From NCBI GenBank assembly GCA_964613795.1, contig CAZTJR010000008.1, forward strand, positions 49,310-113,309: DNA of 64,000 bases, written 5' to 3'. Within the stretch, counting starts at the first letter, position 1; each line of letters begins with the position of its first letter. The notes under the pieces are model-generated. The model was not told the DNA's origin. It saw only the letters and a program-made list of their open reading frames with translations, and did not search any database. The DNA is from Chromatocurvus sp964613795. GTDB lineage: Bacteria > Pseudomonadota > Gammaproteobacteria > Pseudomonadales > Halieaceae. Below are positions 35,801-45,236 of this stretch, one piece after another. The translations under genes were made by a program, and so were the position numbers.

Positions 35801-37443
35801 TGTCGCGCCTGCTGAGACTCCGCCGCATCCTCAAGGTCGTCGGCCGCCACCGTCTTGACGACATCATTGACGCTGACCGACTCCCCCGAGGCGTCCGCCT
35901 GGCGCTGCACCTGAACCCGTTCCGGCTGGGTGCCCGCGCTCAGGCGGAACGCGGCCCGCGTTTGCGGCAGGCCCTGGAAGAGCTCGGTCCGGTATTCATC
36001 AAGTTCGGGCAGATGCTGTCGACACGGCGCGATCTGATGCCCGGGGATATCGCCGACGAACTGGCCCGGCTGCAGGATCAGGTGCCGGCGTTTCCTGCAC
36101 CGCAGTCCCGGGGAATCATAGAGAAGGGCCTCGGCCATCCGGTAGACCGGCTGTTCGCGCGCTTCGACGCCACCCCCATGGCCTCGGCATCCGTGGCGCA
36201 GGTGCACGCGGCACAGCTGCAGGATGGACGCGAAGTTGTAATCAAGGTACTGCGCCCCGATATTGAGCCGGTCATCCGCCAGGACATCGCCCTGCTGTTT
36301 TTGTTGGCGCGCCTTGCGGAACGCTTTCTGCGCGACGGCTGGCGCCTGCGCCCCGTGGCCCTGGTGGCAGACTATGAGCAGGTGATTCTGGATGAGCTCG
36401 ATCTCGGTCGCGAGGCGGCCAACGCGTCACAGCTGCGGCGGAATTTTGCCGACGGCAGGCTGGTGTACGTGCCGGAGGTGCATTGGGCCTACACGCGCCG
36501 CAATGTCTACGTTATGGAGCGTATCCACGGCATTCCCGTCACCGATATGGACACCCTGCGACAGCGCGGCACTGATCTGAAGCTACTCGCCGAACGCGGC
36601 GTCGAGATCTTTTTTACCCAGGTGTTTCGCGACAGCTTTTTCCATGCCGACATGCACCCGGGCAACATCTTCATCAATGCCGAGGACCCGGCGGATCCGC
36701 GCTATATTGCCATTGACTGCGCCATCATCGGCAGTCTCAGCGAGGCAGATCAGTATTATCTAGCCCGCAACCTGCTGGGCATTTTCCAGCGCGATTACCA
36801 CGAGGTTGCACGCCTGCACGTGGAGTGTGGCTGGGTGCCGCCGGAAACGCGCGTCGAGGACTTTGAAGCCGCAATGCGCGCGGTGTGTGAGCCGATTTTC
36901 GAGAAACCGATCAGCGAGATCTCCTTCGGTCAGCTGCTGGTCTATCTGTTCAGCACGGCGCGCCGTTTCGACATGGAGGTGCAGCCGTCTCTTATTCTAC
37001 TGCAGAAAACCCTGCTCAATATCGAGGGCATGGGCAGACAGCTTTACCCACAGCTGAATCTTTGGGACACCGCCCAGCCCTTCCTGGAAAACTGGCTGCG
37101 CGAACGCTACTCGCCGCAACAGATGGTGAAACGACTGCAGTATCATGTGCCGTCATGGCTTGAGCGGCTGCCACAGGTCCCAGACGCCCTGTTTGAGCAG
37201 CTGCTGGACAAGCGGCCTGTCCCTGCCGCAACCCGACGCGCCGGCGATGGTGCAATGCGGCGACAGCAACAGCGTATGGCAGTGCGTCGCCAGCGACGGC
37301 AGATCGCCGGCGTGGCCTGTGCCAGCGGTGCAGTACTCAGCGTGCCGTCATTCCAGCCCCTGCTGTCGGCCCTGCCGCCAACAGGCTGGTTTCTGTTTGC
37401 GCTCGCCGCCGTGTTGCTCTGGCCACGCAAGCAGGATGACTGA
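35800..37443 (+). CDS. ubiB: ABC1-family ATPase/kinase-like protein UbiB
   Basis: ABC1 atypical kinase required for ubiquinone synthesis, 547 residues. The family KxGQ motif is in FIKFGQMLSTRRDLMP, the Ala-rich nucleotide loop in MASASVAQVHAAQL, the catalytic segment in HADMHPGNIF and the metal-binding Asp in IDCAIIGSL. Two membrane segments close the C-terminus (about 503-540). Translationally coupled to ubiJ (TGATG). Confidence 0.96.
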   Translation: MSRLLRLRRILKVVGRHRLDDIIDADRLPRGVRLALHLNPFRLGARAQAERGPRLRQALEELGPVFIKFGQMLSTRRDLMPGDIADELARLQDQVPAFPAPQSRGIIEKGLGHPVDRLFARFDATPMASASVAQVHAAQLQDGREVVIKVLRPDIEPVIRQDIALLFLLARLAERFLRDGWRLRPVALVADYEQVILDELDLGREAANASQLRRNFADGRLVYVPEVHWAYTRRNVYVMERIHGIPVTDMDTLRQRGTDLKLLAERGVEIFFTQVFRDSFFHADMHPGNIFINAEDPADPRYIAIDCAIIGSLSEADQYYLARNLLGIFQRDYHEVARLHVECGWVPPETRVEDFEAAMRAVCEPIFEKPISEISFGQLLVYLFSTARRFDMEVQPSLILLQKTLLNIEGMGRQLYPQLNLWDTAQPFLENWLRERYSPQQMVKRLQYHVPSWLERLPQVPDALFEQLLDKRPVPAATRRAGDGAMRRQQQRMAVRRQRRQIAGVACASGAVLSVPSFQPLLSALPPTGWFLFALAAVLLWPRKQDD

Positions 37444-37504
37444 AGTTACGTCCCGCCTGTGCCATAATCCGCCACCCCTCAGGGATGGCCAGCAGGTAGC
37501 GCCA

Positions 37505-37939
37505 ATGCCGTCAGCAGCAGATATCCGGACAGACAGTATCCAGTGGAATGAACAGGGCCTGGTGGCTGCTATCGCGCAGGACTGGCAGACCGGCGAGGTG
37601 CTCATGCTGGCCTGGATGAATCGTGAAGCGCTGCAGTGCACGACTGCGGAACAACGCGCGGTGTACTGGTCGCGATCGCGGGGCGCGCTGTGGCGCAAGG
37701 GCGAGAGCTCAGGCAATGTCCAGCACCTGAAGGAACTGCGGATCGACTGCGACGGCGACGCACTGCTGCTCAAGGTCGAGCAGGTCGGCGGTATCGCCTG
37801 CCACACCGGTCGCCGGCACTGCTTCTATCGACGTCTTGACGGTGATCGCTGGGCCGAGACCGATGCCGTACTGCGCGACCCGAAGGACATGTACGGCAGC
37901 TCTCAGGGCGATGGCACAAACAGCGACCCGTCACAGTGA
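37505..37939 (+). CDS. hisI: Phosphoribosyl-AMP cyclohydrolase
   Basis: Third step of histidine synthesis, opening the purine ring of PR-AMP with zinc. The 144-residue monofunctional HisI has LMLAWMNREAL, YWSRSRGALWRKGESSGN and the metal-ligand cysteines in RIDCDGDALLL and GGIACHTGRRHCFYR. The start at 37505 gives the family length; a start at 37436 overlapping ubiB is possible. HisE is encoded separately 38 bases downstream, not fused as in E. coli. Confidence 0.96.
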   Translation: MPSAADIRTDSIQWNEQGLVAAIAQDWQTGEVLMLAWMNREALQCTTAEQRAVYWSRSRGALWRKGESSGNVQHLKELRIDCDGDALLLKVEQVGGIACHTGRRHCFYRRLDGDRWAETDAVLRDPKDMYGSSQGDGTNSDPSQ

Positions 37940-37977
37940 CTGGCCGGATGACAGCAGCACCACGGCAAGGACAGGCG

Positions 37978-38319
37978 ATGAACTCTGACAGCATACTCGA
38001 CGAACTGACCCGCACCATCGCGGCACGCAGAGAGGCAGAACCCGACGACAGCTACGTCGCCAGTCTGCACGCGGCCGGTCTCAACCGCATTCTTGAAAAA
38101 GTCGGTGAAGAGGCCACGGAAGTCATCATCGCCGCCAAGGACGCGGCGGCGGACACGGATCAATCCGCACTCATTGGTGAAGTGGCAGACCTGTGGTTCC
38201 ACTGCATGGTCATGCTATCGCATCTGGACACCGATGCCGGTGCGGTGATGGAATGCTTGCAACAGCGGCTTGGGCTGTCCGGCCACGCCGAGAAAGCGTC
38301 GCGCTCAGACGCACACTAA
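37978..38319 (+). CDS. hisE: Phosphoribosyl-ATP pyrophosphatase
   Basis: Second step of histidine synthesis. The 113-residue MazG-fold protein has the signature ILEKVGEEATEVIIAAKD and LIGEVADLWFHCMVML, which carry the acidic metal ligands. AAGGACAGG precedes the ATG at 37978. It lies between hisI and tatA, the Pseudomonas order. Confidence 0.96.
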   Translation: MNSDSILDELTRTIAARREAEPDDSYVASLHAAGLNRILEKVGEEATEVIIAAKDAAADTDQSALIGEVADLWFHCMVMLSHLDTDAGAVMECLQQRLGLSGHAEKASRSDAH

Positions 38320-38333
38320 CAGAGGAAAACACC

Positions 38334-38639
38334 ATGGGTATTGGCGGTATCAGCGTATGGCAGTTGTTGATTGTGCTGGCAATCGTGATCATGCTTTTCG
38401 GCACCAAGCGACTGCGCAGCCTCGGCGGCGATCTTGGCAGCGCTATCAAGGGCTTCAAGAAGAGCATGCAGGACGATGATGACACGGCCGACGCCGATAA
38501 AGACGCCGGGGAGGACAGCCAGGGGTCAGCATCCCTGCCGCGGGATGAGTCGGCGCCGCTGAAACGCGAGCACGGTCACGACAGCACGCGCAGCGACAAT
38601 GCCACCGTGGGCAGCGATGACGGCGAGCGGAAACCCTAG
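38334..38639 (+). CDS. tatA: Sec-independent translocase TatA
   Basis: Pore-forming subunit of the twin-arginine export system, 101 residues. A short membrane helix (ISVWQLLIVLAIVIMLFGT, about 6-24) is followed by the hinge, the amphipathic helix LGSAIKGFKKSMQD with the Phe-Lys motif, and a long acidic disordered tail. It starts 14 bases after hisE with AGAGGAAA upstream. Confidence 0.96.
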   Translation: MGIGGISVWQLLIVLAIVIMLFGTKRLRSLGGDLGSAIKGFKKSMQDDDDTADADKDAGEDSQGSASLPRDESAPLKREHGHDSTRSDNATVGSDDGERKP

Positions 38640-38644
38640 CAGCC

Positions 38645-38992
38645 ATGTTTGACATCGGCTTTGCTGAACTGATCATCATCAGCGTGGTCGGTCTGCTGGT
38701 GATTGGGCCCGAGCGCCTGCCGGGGGCCATACGCACCGCCAGCGTCTGGCTCGGTCGGCTGCGAAGAGGCTTCAACGATATCAAGCGCGAGGTCCAGCAG
38801 GAGCTGCACAACGACGAGGTCATGCAGGAACTGCGGCGCACCGGGGAGCAGGTCAAGCAGCAGACGGATGATCTGCGCAAGGGTCTTTCCGGGGAGACAG
38901 ACGAAAAACCGCCCACCGATGACACCACCAGGCCACCCGCCACGCCCGCAGACGGCGACGACCGGGAAAAGGCGGACAAGAGCACACCATGA
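38645..38992 (+). CDS. tatB: Sec-independent translocase TatB
   Basis: Substrate-receptor partner of TatC, 115 residues. The start MFDIGFAELIIISVVGLLVIGPERLP is diagnostic in its conserved Glu and GPERLP hinge. It continues in a long amphipathic helix and a charged, Pro/Thr-rich tail. It lies 5 bases after tatA and overlaps the tatC start by 4 bases. Confidence 0.96.
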   Translation: MFDIGFAELIIISVVGLLVIGPERLPGAIRTASVWLGRLRRGFNDIKREVQQELHNDEVMQELRRTGEQVKQQTDDLRKGLSGETDEKPPTDDTTRPPATPADGDDREKADKSTP

Positions 38993-39753
38993 GCGACTCA
39001 TTCAGCGATCCGGCGCTGCCGCTGGTCGCACACCTGAAGGAACTGCGGGATCGTCTGCTGCGCGCCATACTGGCGGTGCTGATAGTCTTTATTGTCCTGT
39101 TCCCGTTTGCCAACGAAATCTATGCCTTTGTCTCGGAACCACTGCGCTCCATTCTGCCGCCCGGCGCGAGCATGATTGCCACCGAGGTCGCCTCACCGTT
39201 CCTGACGCCGTTCAAGCTGACCCTGTTTGCGGCGATTTTCATCGCCGTACCCTATGTGCTCTACCAGGCCTGGAGCTTTATCGCGCCCGGCATGTACCGA
39301 CACGAGAAGCGCCTGGCAATACCGCTGCTGGTGTCCAGCATCGGGCTGTTCTATGCCGGTGCGGCTTTCGCCTACTTCGTTGTTTTTCCGCTGATTTTTG
39401 CGTTCTTTACCAGCGTGGGCCCGGAAGATGTCGCCATCATGACCGATATCAACCGCTACCTCGACTTCGTGCTGAAACTCTTTTTTGCCTTTGGCCTGGC
39501 CTTCGAGATTCCGATCGCCGCCGTGATCATGATCTGGGCCGGAATCACCACACCAGAGGACCTGGCAAAGAAGCGTCCGTATATTGTGGTGGGCTGCTTT
39601 GTCCTCGGCATGCTGCTCACGCCACCCGACATCATCTCGCAGTCACTGCTGGCGCTGCCTATGTGGCTGCTGTTCGAAATCGGCATCATCTGCGGCCGTA
39701 TGCTGATCAGGCGCCGGGACGAAAAAGCCGACACCGACGACAGCGCGAACTAA
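38989..39753 (+). CDS. tatC: Sec-independent translocase TatC
   Basis: Six-helix receptor for twin-arginine signal peptides, 254 residues. LVAHLKELRDRLLR near the N-terminus is the TatC motif that binds the signal peptide. YQAWSFIAPGMYRHEKR and FGLAFEIPIAAVIMIWAG are further conserved segments. Coupled to tatB. Confidence 0.97.
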   Translation: MSDSFSDPALPLVAHLKELRDRLLRAILAVLIVFIVLFPFANEIYAFVSEPLRSILPPGASMIATEVASPFLTPFKLTLFAAIFIAVPYVLYQAWSFIAPGMYRHEKRLAIPLLVSSIGLFYAGAAFAYFVVFPLIFAFFTSVGPEDVAIMTDINRYLDFVLKLFFAFGLAFEIPIAAVIMIWAGITTPEDLAKKRPYIVVGCFVLGMLLTPPDIISQSLLALPMWLLFEIGIICGRMLIRRRDEKADTDDSAN

Positions 39754-39756
39754 GCC

Positions 39757-41547
39757 GTGGCATCCCGGCGTAAACCGCGCAAACTCGCCCCGCTGCTCAC
39801 GGTGGCGGGCTATCTGCGCCCCTATGGCGGGCGGGTCGCCGCCGCCTCGGCGGCGCTGTTGCTCACTGCCGGCGCCACACTGTCTCTCGGTCGCGGCATA
39901 CAGATACTGATTGATCGCGGCCTGAGCGGTGGCACGGTTGAGGATCTGCGCTTTGCCGTACTCGTCATGCTCGCCATCAGCGCGGTCATTGCGGTCGGCA
40001 CGTTCACGCGCTTCTATCTGGTGTCCTGGCTGGGCGAGCGGGTCAGCGCCGACCTGCGCAAAGCGGTGTTCGACAACGTGGTGCATCTGCATCCGGGCTT
40101 TTTCGAAGCCAATCGCGCCGGAGAGATTATGTCGCGGCTGACCACCGACACCACGCTGCTGCAGACCATCATCGGCTCATCCCTGAGCATGGCCCTGCGC
40201 AGCGGTCTTACCCTGACCGGGGCCCTGGTGCTTATGTTTCTCACCAACCTCAAGCTCAGTCTGATCATTGTCGCCAGCGTGCCCCTGGTTCTGCTCCCGA
40301 TCATCATCTTCGGTCGGCGCGTGCGTCGCCTGTCCACGGCCAGCCAGGACAGCATTGCAAACGTCGGCAGTTATGCCGGCGAGATCATCCAGAACATCAA
40401 GGTCGTGCAGAGCTACAATCGCGAGAATTTCGAAAGCCAGGCTTTCACCGGCGAGGTGGAGCAGGCCTTTGACATCGCGCGGCGCCGAATCCGCCAGCGA
40501 TCCCTGCTGATCGGCGGCGCCATCATTCTGCTGTTCAGCGGCATGGCGGTGATGCTCTGGTCGGGCGGCAGCGATGTCATCGCGGGCAACATGACCGGCG
40601 GCGAGCTGGCCGCATTCGGTTTTTACGCCATCATGGTCGGCAGTGGCTTCGCCACGCTTTCGGAAGTCTGGAGCGAGGTACAGCGCGCGGCAGGTGCCGC
40701 AGAGCGCCTGCTGGAGCTGTCAGGAGAACAGAGCGCCGTGGCTGATGGCAGTGGCGAGGTGCAGGCGAAAGCCGGGGAACCCGCCAGCATGATGCTGAGA
40801 AACCTGGTGTTTCATTACCCCTCAAGGCCCGACAACCCGGCGCTTGATGGCTTTACGCTGGATGCGGCCGCCGGTCGCAGCCTGGCTCTGGTAGGCCCCT
40901 CGGGCGCAGGCAAGAGCACGGTTTTCGAACTGCTTCAACGCTTCTACGATCCGGATAGCGGCAGCATCATGCTGGATGGCAGAGACATACGCGAGCTCAG
41001 CCTGCAGGCCCTGCGCTCACAGATTGCCCTGGTGCCACAGCAGCCGGCCCTGTTCACCGGCAGCGTGCGCTACAACATTGCCTATGGCAAACCCGCGGCC
41101 AGCGACGAGGAGATAGAGGCCGCAGCACAACGCGCGCAGGCCCACGAGTTCATCACGCAGCTTCCCAACGGCTATGACAGCGATCTGGGCGATCGCGGGG
41201 TGCGTCTGTCGGGGGGACAGCGCCAGCGCATTGCCCTGGCCCGCGCAATCCTGCGCGATCCCCGGCTCCTGCTGCTGGACGAGGCCACCAGCGCCCTCGA
41301 TGCAGAGAGCGAGCACCAGGTGCAGCAGGCCCTGCAGGAGCTCATGCGGGGCAGGACGTCGATCATCATTGCGCATCGGCTGTCCACCATATTGCACGCC
41401 GATACCATTGCCGTGGTGGATGGCGGCAGGGTTATTGCCACCGGGACACATGCAGAACTGCTGGCGTCGAATCCACTCTACGCCCGACTCGCGAGCCTGC
41501 AGTTCAGGGAGATGGACGTCGCCGACCCACCGGCGCAGACCGCCTGA
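39757..41547 (+). CDS. ABC transporter, fused permease and ATPase (MsbA-like exporter)
   Basis: A 596-residue half-transporter that works as a dimer. Six membrane segments occupy about 20-310 and the nucleotide-binding domain follows: Walker A GPSGAGKST, Q-loop LVPQQPALF, signature VRLSGGQRQRIALARAIL and Walker B LLLLDEATSALD. The substrate is unknown; the family includes lipid and drug exporters. The GTG start is 3 bases after tatC. Its last 44 bases overlap the end of the hemerythrin gene on the other strand. Confidence 0.9.
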   Translation: MASRRKPRKLAPLLTVAGYLRPYGGRVAAASAALLLTAGATLSLGRGIQILIDRGLSGGTVEDLRFAVLVMLAISAVIAVGTFTRFYLVSWLGERVSADLRKAVFDNVVHLHPGFFEANRAGEIMSRLTTDTTLLQTIIGSSLSMALRSGLTLTGALVLMFLTNLKLSLIIVASVPLVLLPIIIFGRRVRRLSTASQDSIANVGSYAGEIIQNIKVVQSYNRENFESQAFTGEVEQAFDIARRRIRQRSLLIGGAIILLFSGMAVMLWSGGSDVIAGNMTGGELAAFGFYAIMVGSGFATLSEVWSEVQRAAGAAERLLELSGEQSAVADGSGEVQAKAGEPASMMLRNLVFHYPSRPDNPALDGFTLDAAAGRSLALVGPSGAGKSTVFELLQRFYDPDSGSIMLDGRDIRELSLQALRSQIALVPQQPALFTGSVRYNIAYGKPAASDEEIEAAAQRAQAHEFITQLPNGYDSDLGDRGVRLSGGQRQRIALARAILRDPRLLLLDEATSALDAESEHQVQQALQELMRGRTSIIIAHRLSTILHADTIAVVDGGRVIATGTHAELLASNPLYARLASLQFREMDVADPPAQTA

Positions 41548-42430
41548 GCAGCCGCAGCCGGTCGCGGCGCTCCTGCTCTACACGCCCGAGGTCGCGAAAG
41601 GTATCCCGATAGATTTCACTCATCTCCTGCAGCCAGCCCAGCCCCAGCCGGGTGTTGTTGACGGCACAGAGCAGAGGCGCACGCAGGGGCTGGTCCAGCA
41701 CAAAATAAAGGGATTCGCGGCTCGCCGAGGACAGGTGGTCCAGCGTTGAGACGCACCCATTCTGCCATGCCATCGACAGCACTTCAAAGGACTCCAGCGC
41801 CGCCTCGACGCCCACCCATTCGGTCACGGCGCCGCGCTCAACGCCGCGGCGAAGACGCCGACGCAGCTTTCTCGCCAGCTGGCGGAACTCCCGCTGGACG
41901 CGACGACCGAACACCGGGTCCGACGACGCATGCAGACTGTCATCGGCCGCCAGTTCGCGCCAGTCAGCCGGGCCAAGCACCGCACTCAGCAGCGGGAAGA
42001 CCTCTTCCTCTTCAAGGTTCATGTGCTCGTGCGAACGGCGGATATACTCGCGACCCAGGTGTACCATGTCGTTGCCGGCAGTGGCCCCGGAGCGCCAGCT
42101 CTCAATGGCGAGCAGCAGTTCGCGCCCGAGGCGGGCCATCTGCTCATGCTCGCGCTGTAGCTCGCGCATGTCGATCGCAGCATCGGGGTCAAGATCAGAA
42201 ACATGATCGTAGATCAGATCTTCCCGGGGATGATGGAAACGGTCTGGCCACATGACCATGTAATCCATGATTTCATAGAGTACATGGGGGTCGACCAGGT
42301 CGCCGCGCTCAACCGCATTGAGCTGTTGCGTGAGCAGGCCCATAATGGCGGCGATATGGCGATGCTCCGCGCGCAGCGCCGTTAGCAGGGAAGGCTCCCC
42401 AGAGGCGGACGCTGCGCTGTGTACCGTCAT
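41504..42430 (-). CDS. Hemerythrin-domain protein
   Basis: A 308-residue protein with an N-terminal hemerythrin HHE domain (about 15-165). Likely di-iron ligands are in LRAEHRHI, DRFHHPREDLIYD, LQREHEQM and RSHEHMNLEEEEVFPLL. The C-terminal ~140 residues are Arg-rich and helical with no recognised domain. Such proteins sense or scavenge oxygen or NO, or store iron; the role here is not determined. It overlaps the ABC transporter 3' end tail-to-tail and precedes pntB by 16 bases on the same strand. Confidence 0.85.
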   Translation of the reverse strand: MTVHSAASASGEPSLLTALRAEHRHIAAIMGLLTQQLNAVERGDLVDPHVLYEIMDYMVMWPDRFHHPREDLIYDHVSDLDPDAAIDMRELQREHEQMARLGRELLLAIESWRSGATAGNDMVHLGREYIRRSHEHMNLEEEEVFPLLSAVLGPADWRELAADDSLHASSDPVFGRRVQREFRQLARKLRRRLRRGVERGAVTEWVGVEAALESFEVLSMAWQNGCVSTLDHLSSASRESLYFVLDQPLRAPLLCAVNNTRLGLGWLQEMSEIYRDTFRDLGRVEQERRDRLRLLRRSAPVGRRRPSP

Positions 42431-42446
42431 GCCCGAACGATGCCTG

Positions 42447-43808
42447 TCAGCTGAACTCGCGGATCAGGCCGCCGATGGTCTCCTTGGCATCACCGAACAG
42501 CATCCGGGTATTCTCCTTGAAGAACAGCGGATTCTCGATGCCAGCGAAACCGGATGCCATGGAACGCTTGAGCACGAATACCGTGCGTGCGGAATCGACG
42601 TTGATTACCGGCATCCCGTAGATAGGGGACGAGGCCACCTCCCGCGCAGCCGGGTTTACCACGTCGTTGGCGCCGATAACGATCGCGACATCCACGGTTT
42701 CCATGCGCGGATTGATTTCGTCCATCTCCAGCAGCTGGTCATACGGCACATCCGCCTCAGCCAGGAGCACGTTCATGTGTCCGGGCATGCGCCCCGCCAC
42801 GGGATGGATACCGAAGTTAACCTCGCAGCCATTCTCCTCGAGCAGTTCACACAGCTCCTTGACCACGTGCTGGGCCTGAGCGACCGCCATGCCGTAGCCC
42901 GGAATGATAGCGACGTTGGTTGCCGCCTCGAGGACGTAAAAGGCATCCTCGACCGAAATAGGTTTGACCTCACCCTCAATCTCCACCTTCTCGTCGCTGA
43001 CAGCGGTGAAACCACTGAACAGGACATTGCTGAGCGAGCGGTTCATCGCCTTGCACATAATCTGCGTGAGGATGATGCCCGAGGCGCCCACCAGCGAACC
43101 GGCTACGATCAGGATGTTGTTATTCACCGCGAAACCCGCGGCACAGGCCGCGAGTCCCGAGTAGGAGTTCAACAGGGAGATGACCACGGGCATATCCGCA
43201 CCGCCGATCGGAATGACCAGCATGATGCCGAAGAGCAGCGACAACCCGATGACCGCATACAGCCAAACCGGGTCGGCAGGCGCCAGACAGAACATGATGG
43301 CACTGGCGATGATGCCGATGACAATCAGGGAGTTGACGATCTGCTGTCCCTTGAAGGTGACGGCACCGCTGCCGATCGTCTCGCTGAGTTTGCCATAGGC
43401 AACCAGCGAACCGGTGAACGTGACGCCGCCGATGAGAATAGACAGCACGACGGTTATCAGGGTGAAAACGTCCACGGCACCGCTGATCGCCGCCGCGCCC
43501 ACCAGAAGGCTGGCCATACCGCCAAAGCCATTGAACAGCGCCACCATTTCAGGCATGGCGGTCATCTGCACCAGGCGGGAGGCCGTGGCGCCGATCAGAC
43601 CACCGATCACGAAGCCGCCCAGGATAAAGCGGTAGTCGACAATGCCCTGGTCGGTGAGGGCCGCGACAATGGCGATCAGCATGCCGATCGCAGACAGTGT
43701 ATTACCGCGGCGCGCCGTGCCCGCGGAGCCGAGAAGCTTCAAACCAAAAATGAACAGCGCCGCCGCAACGACGTACGCAATCTGAATACCGAGTTGCGAA
43801 GATTCCAT
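42447..43808 (-). CDS. pntB: NAD(P) transhydrogenase beta subunit
   Basis: Membrane subunit of the proton-translocating transhydrogenase, 453 residues. About nine membrane helices (1-265) precede the NADP(H)-binding domain III (VIIPGYGMAVAQAQHVV, GIHPVAGRMPGHMNVLLAEA). It makes NADPH from NADH using the proton gradient. Follows pntAB by 2 bases. Confidence 0.97.
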   Translation of the reverse strand: MESSQLGIQIAYVVAAALFIFGLKLLGSAGTARRGNTLSAIGMLIAIVAALTDQGIVDYRFILGGFVIGGLIGATASRLVQMTAMPEMVALFNGFGGMASLLVGAAAISGAVDVFTLITVVLSILIGGVTFTGSLVAYGKLSETIGSGAVTFKGQQIVNSLIVIGIIASAIMFCLAPADPVWLYAVIGLSLLFGIMLVIPIGGADMPVVISLLNSYSGLAACAAGFAVNNNILIVAGSLVGASGIILTQIMCKAMNRSLSNVLFSGFTAVSDEKVEIEGEVKPISVEDAFYVLEAATNVAIIPGYGMAVAQAQHVVKELCELLEENGCEVNFGIHPVAGRMPGHMNVLLAEADVPYDQLLEMDEINPRMETVDVAIVIGANDVVNPAAREVASSPIYGMPVINVDSARTVFVLKRSMASGFAGIENPLFFKENTRMLFGDAKETIGGLIREFS

Positions 43809-43810
43809 GT

Positions 43811-44092
43811 TCAGCCTCCCCTCTTCTTGAACATGGCCAGCATGCGGTCGGTCACCATGTAGCCTCCAATAACGTTGATGGACGCCAGCGCTACGGCTCC
43901 CGCGCCCATCCAGTTGGCGAGGTCCTGCTGCCCGGTGCCGGCAAGACTGATAGCCCCCACAACCGTGATGCCGGAGATGGCGTTGGCGCCGGACATCAGT
44001 GGCGTGTGCAGCGTGGCAGGCACTTTATTGATCAGCTCAAAGCCGACAAAAATCGATAACATCAGGATAAATGTGAGAAATACGGCTTCCAT
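43811..44092 (-). CDS. pntAB: NAD(P) transhydrogenase alpha subunit, membrane part (PntAB)
   Basis: A 93-residue protein with three to four membrane segments, corresponding to the C-terminal membrane part of the single-chain E. coli PntA. TLHTPLMSGANAISGI is the conserved stretch. In this organism the alpha subunit is split into a soluble and a membrane gene. One base separates it from pntAA. Confidence 0.94.
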   Translation of the reverse strand: MEAVFLTFILMLSIFVGFELINKVPATLHTPLMSGANAISGITVVGAISLAGTGQQDLANWMGAGAVALASINVIGGYMVTDRMLAMFKKRGG

Positions 44093-44093
44093 G

Positions 44094-45236
44094 TCAGTCC
44101 CCTCCCGCCTGCAGTTTCGCTATGGTTTCGTTGACCACCTCTCCGGCGTGGGTAATAACGCAGCCGGCCTGAATGTCGTGCTCCAGATCAATGCTGAAAG
44201 CCTTGTTATCCTCGTCCCAACAGTCATCGACCAGATTGAACAGGTTGCTGGCATACATATGGCTGGCGTCTCGACAGACAAAATTCGGCAGGTTGCCATA
44301 GCCGATCACCGTCACGCCGTTTACCTGGACAATCTCGTTCGGCACTGAACCCTCGACGTTGCCGCCCGTCTCTGCAGCCATGTCCACCACGACCGAGCCG
44401 GGCTGCATGCCCTCCACCATATCGCGCGTCACGATGACCGGCGGCTTGCGCCCGAATACCTGGGCCGTGGTGATCACCACGTCCGACTCTGCGATCACGG
44501 CTTTCTGTGCCTCGCGCTGCTTTTCAATCTGCTCTGGGGTCAGCTCCTTTGCGTAGCCACCCGCGGCCTCACCGGTTTCGCCGAGATCGATCTCCAGAAA
44601 GGTCCCGCCGAGTGATCGCACCTGCTCTGCCACCACCGGCCGCGTGTCGAAGGCCGTCACCCGGCCTCCGAGTCGCTTCGCCGTGGCGATTGCCTGCAGA
44701 CCTGCGACGCCGGCACCGATGACGAAGATCTTGGCCGGCTTCAGCGTGCCTGCCGGGGTCATCATCATCGGGAAAATACGTGGCAGGTTCGTGGCAGCGA
44801 GCACCACCATGACATAACCCGACAGGTTGGCCTGCGAGCTCAGCGCATCCATTTTCTGACTGCGCGTCGTCCGCGGGATCATCTCCATACTTATGGCCGT
44901 GACACCCTGCTCACGGAAGCGAGCGATCAGCTCGGGTTCGTTGAACGGGTCGAGATAGCTGATGTGGATGCAGCCTTGCTTCATGCTGGAAATTTCTTCC
45001 AGCGCCGGCTTGCGGATGCGCAGCAGCATATCGGCGGCGGATATCAGCGCCTCGCGATCACTGACGATGGTGGCGCCGGCCTCGCTGTACTCGGCATCCT
45101 GGAACCCGGCTCCCTCTCCGGCACCGGATTCAATCTGCAGGTCAGCCCCGAGCCGGCACAGCTTTTTTGCTGTTTCGGGGGTAACTGCAGTCCGATTCTC
45201 GCCCGGATGTGTCTCCTTCGGAATTCCTAAAAGCAT
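44094..45236 (-). CDS. pntAA: NAD(P) transhydrogenase alpha subunit, NAD-binding part (PntAA)
   Basis: Soluble NAD(H)-binding domain I, 380 residues. MLLGIPKETHPGENRTAVTPE is the start shared with alanine dehydrogenase relatives, IFVIGAGVAGLQAIATAKRLG the NAD-binding Rossmann loop, and KAVIAESDVVITTAQVFGRKPP a conserved segment. The ATG at 45236 was chosen because upstream residues are not family-like; the ribosome site is weak (GGGGTAA). The 223-base gap upstream (45237-45459) should hold its promoter, but I see no convincing pair of hexamers. Confidence 0.95.
   Translation of the reverse strand: MLLGIPKETHPGENRTAVTPETAKKLCRLGADLQIESGAGEGAGFQDAEYSEAGATIVSDREALISAADMLLRIRKPALEEISSMKQGCIHISYLDPFNEPELIARFREQGVTAISMEMIPRTTRSQKMDALSSQANLSGYVMVVLAATNLPRIFPMMMTPAGTLKPAKIFVIGAGVAGLQAIATAKRLGGRVTAFDTRPVVAEQVRSLGGTFLEIDLGETGEAAGGYAKELTPEQIEKQREAQKAVIAESDVVITTAQVFGRKPPVIVTRDMVEGMQPGSVVVDMAAETGGNVEGSVPNEIVQVNGVTVIGYGNLPNFVCRDASHMYASNLFNLVDDCWDEDNKAFSIDLEHDIQAGCVITHAGEVVNETIAKLQAGGD

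Noticed and set aside
42318..43862. A 514-codon open frame on the plus strand opposite pntB
   Set aside because: pntB on the minus strand is a clear full-length family member; the plus-strand frame is low-complexity His/Arg/Asp-rich and matches nothing I know. Typical antisense frame in GC-rich DNA.
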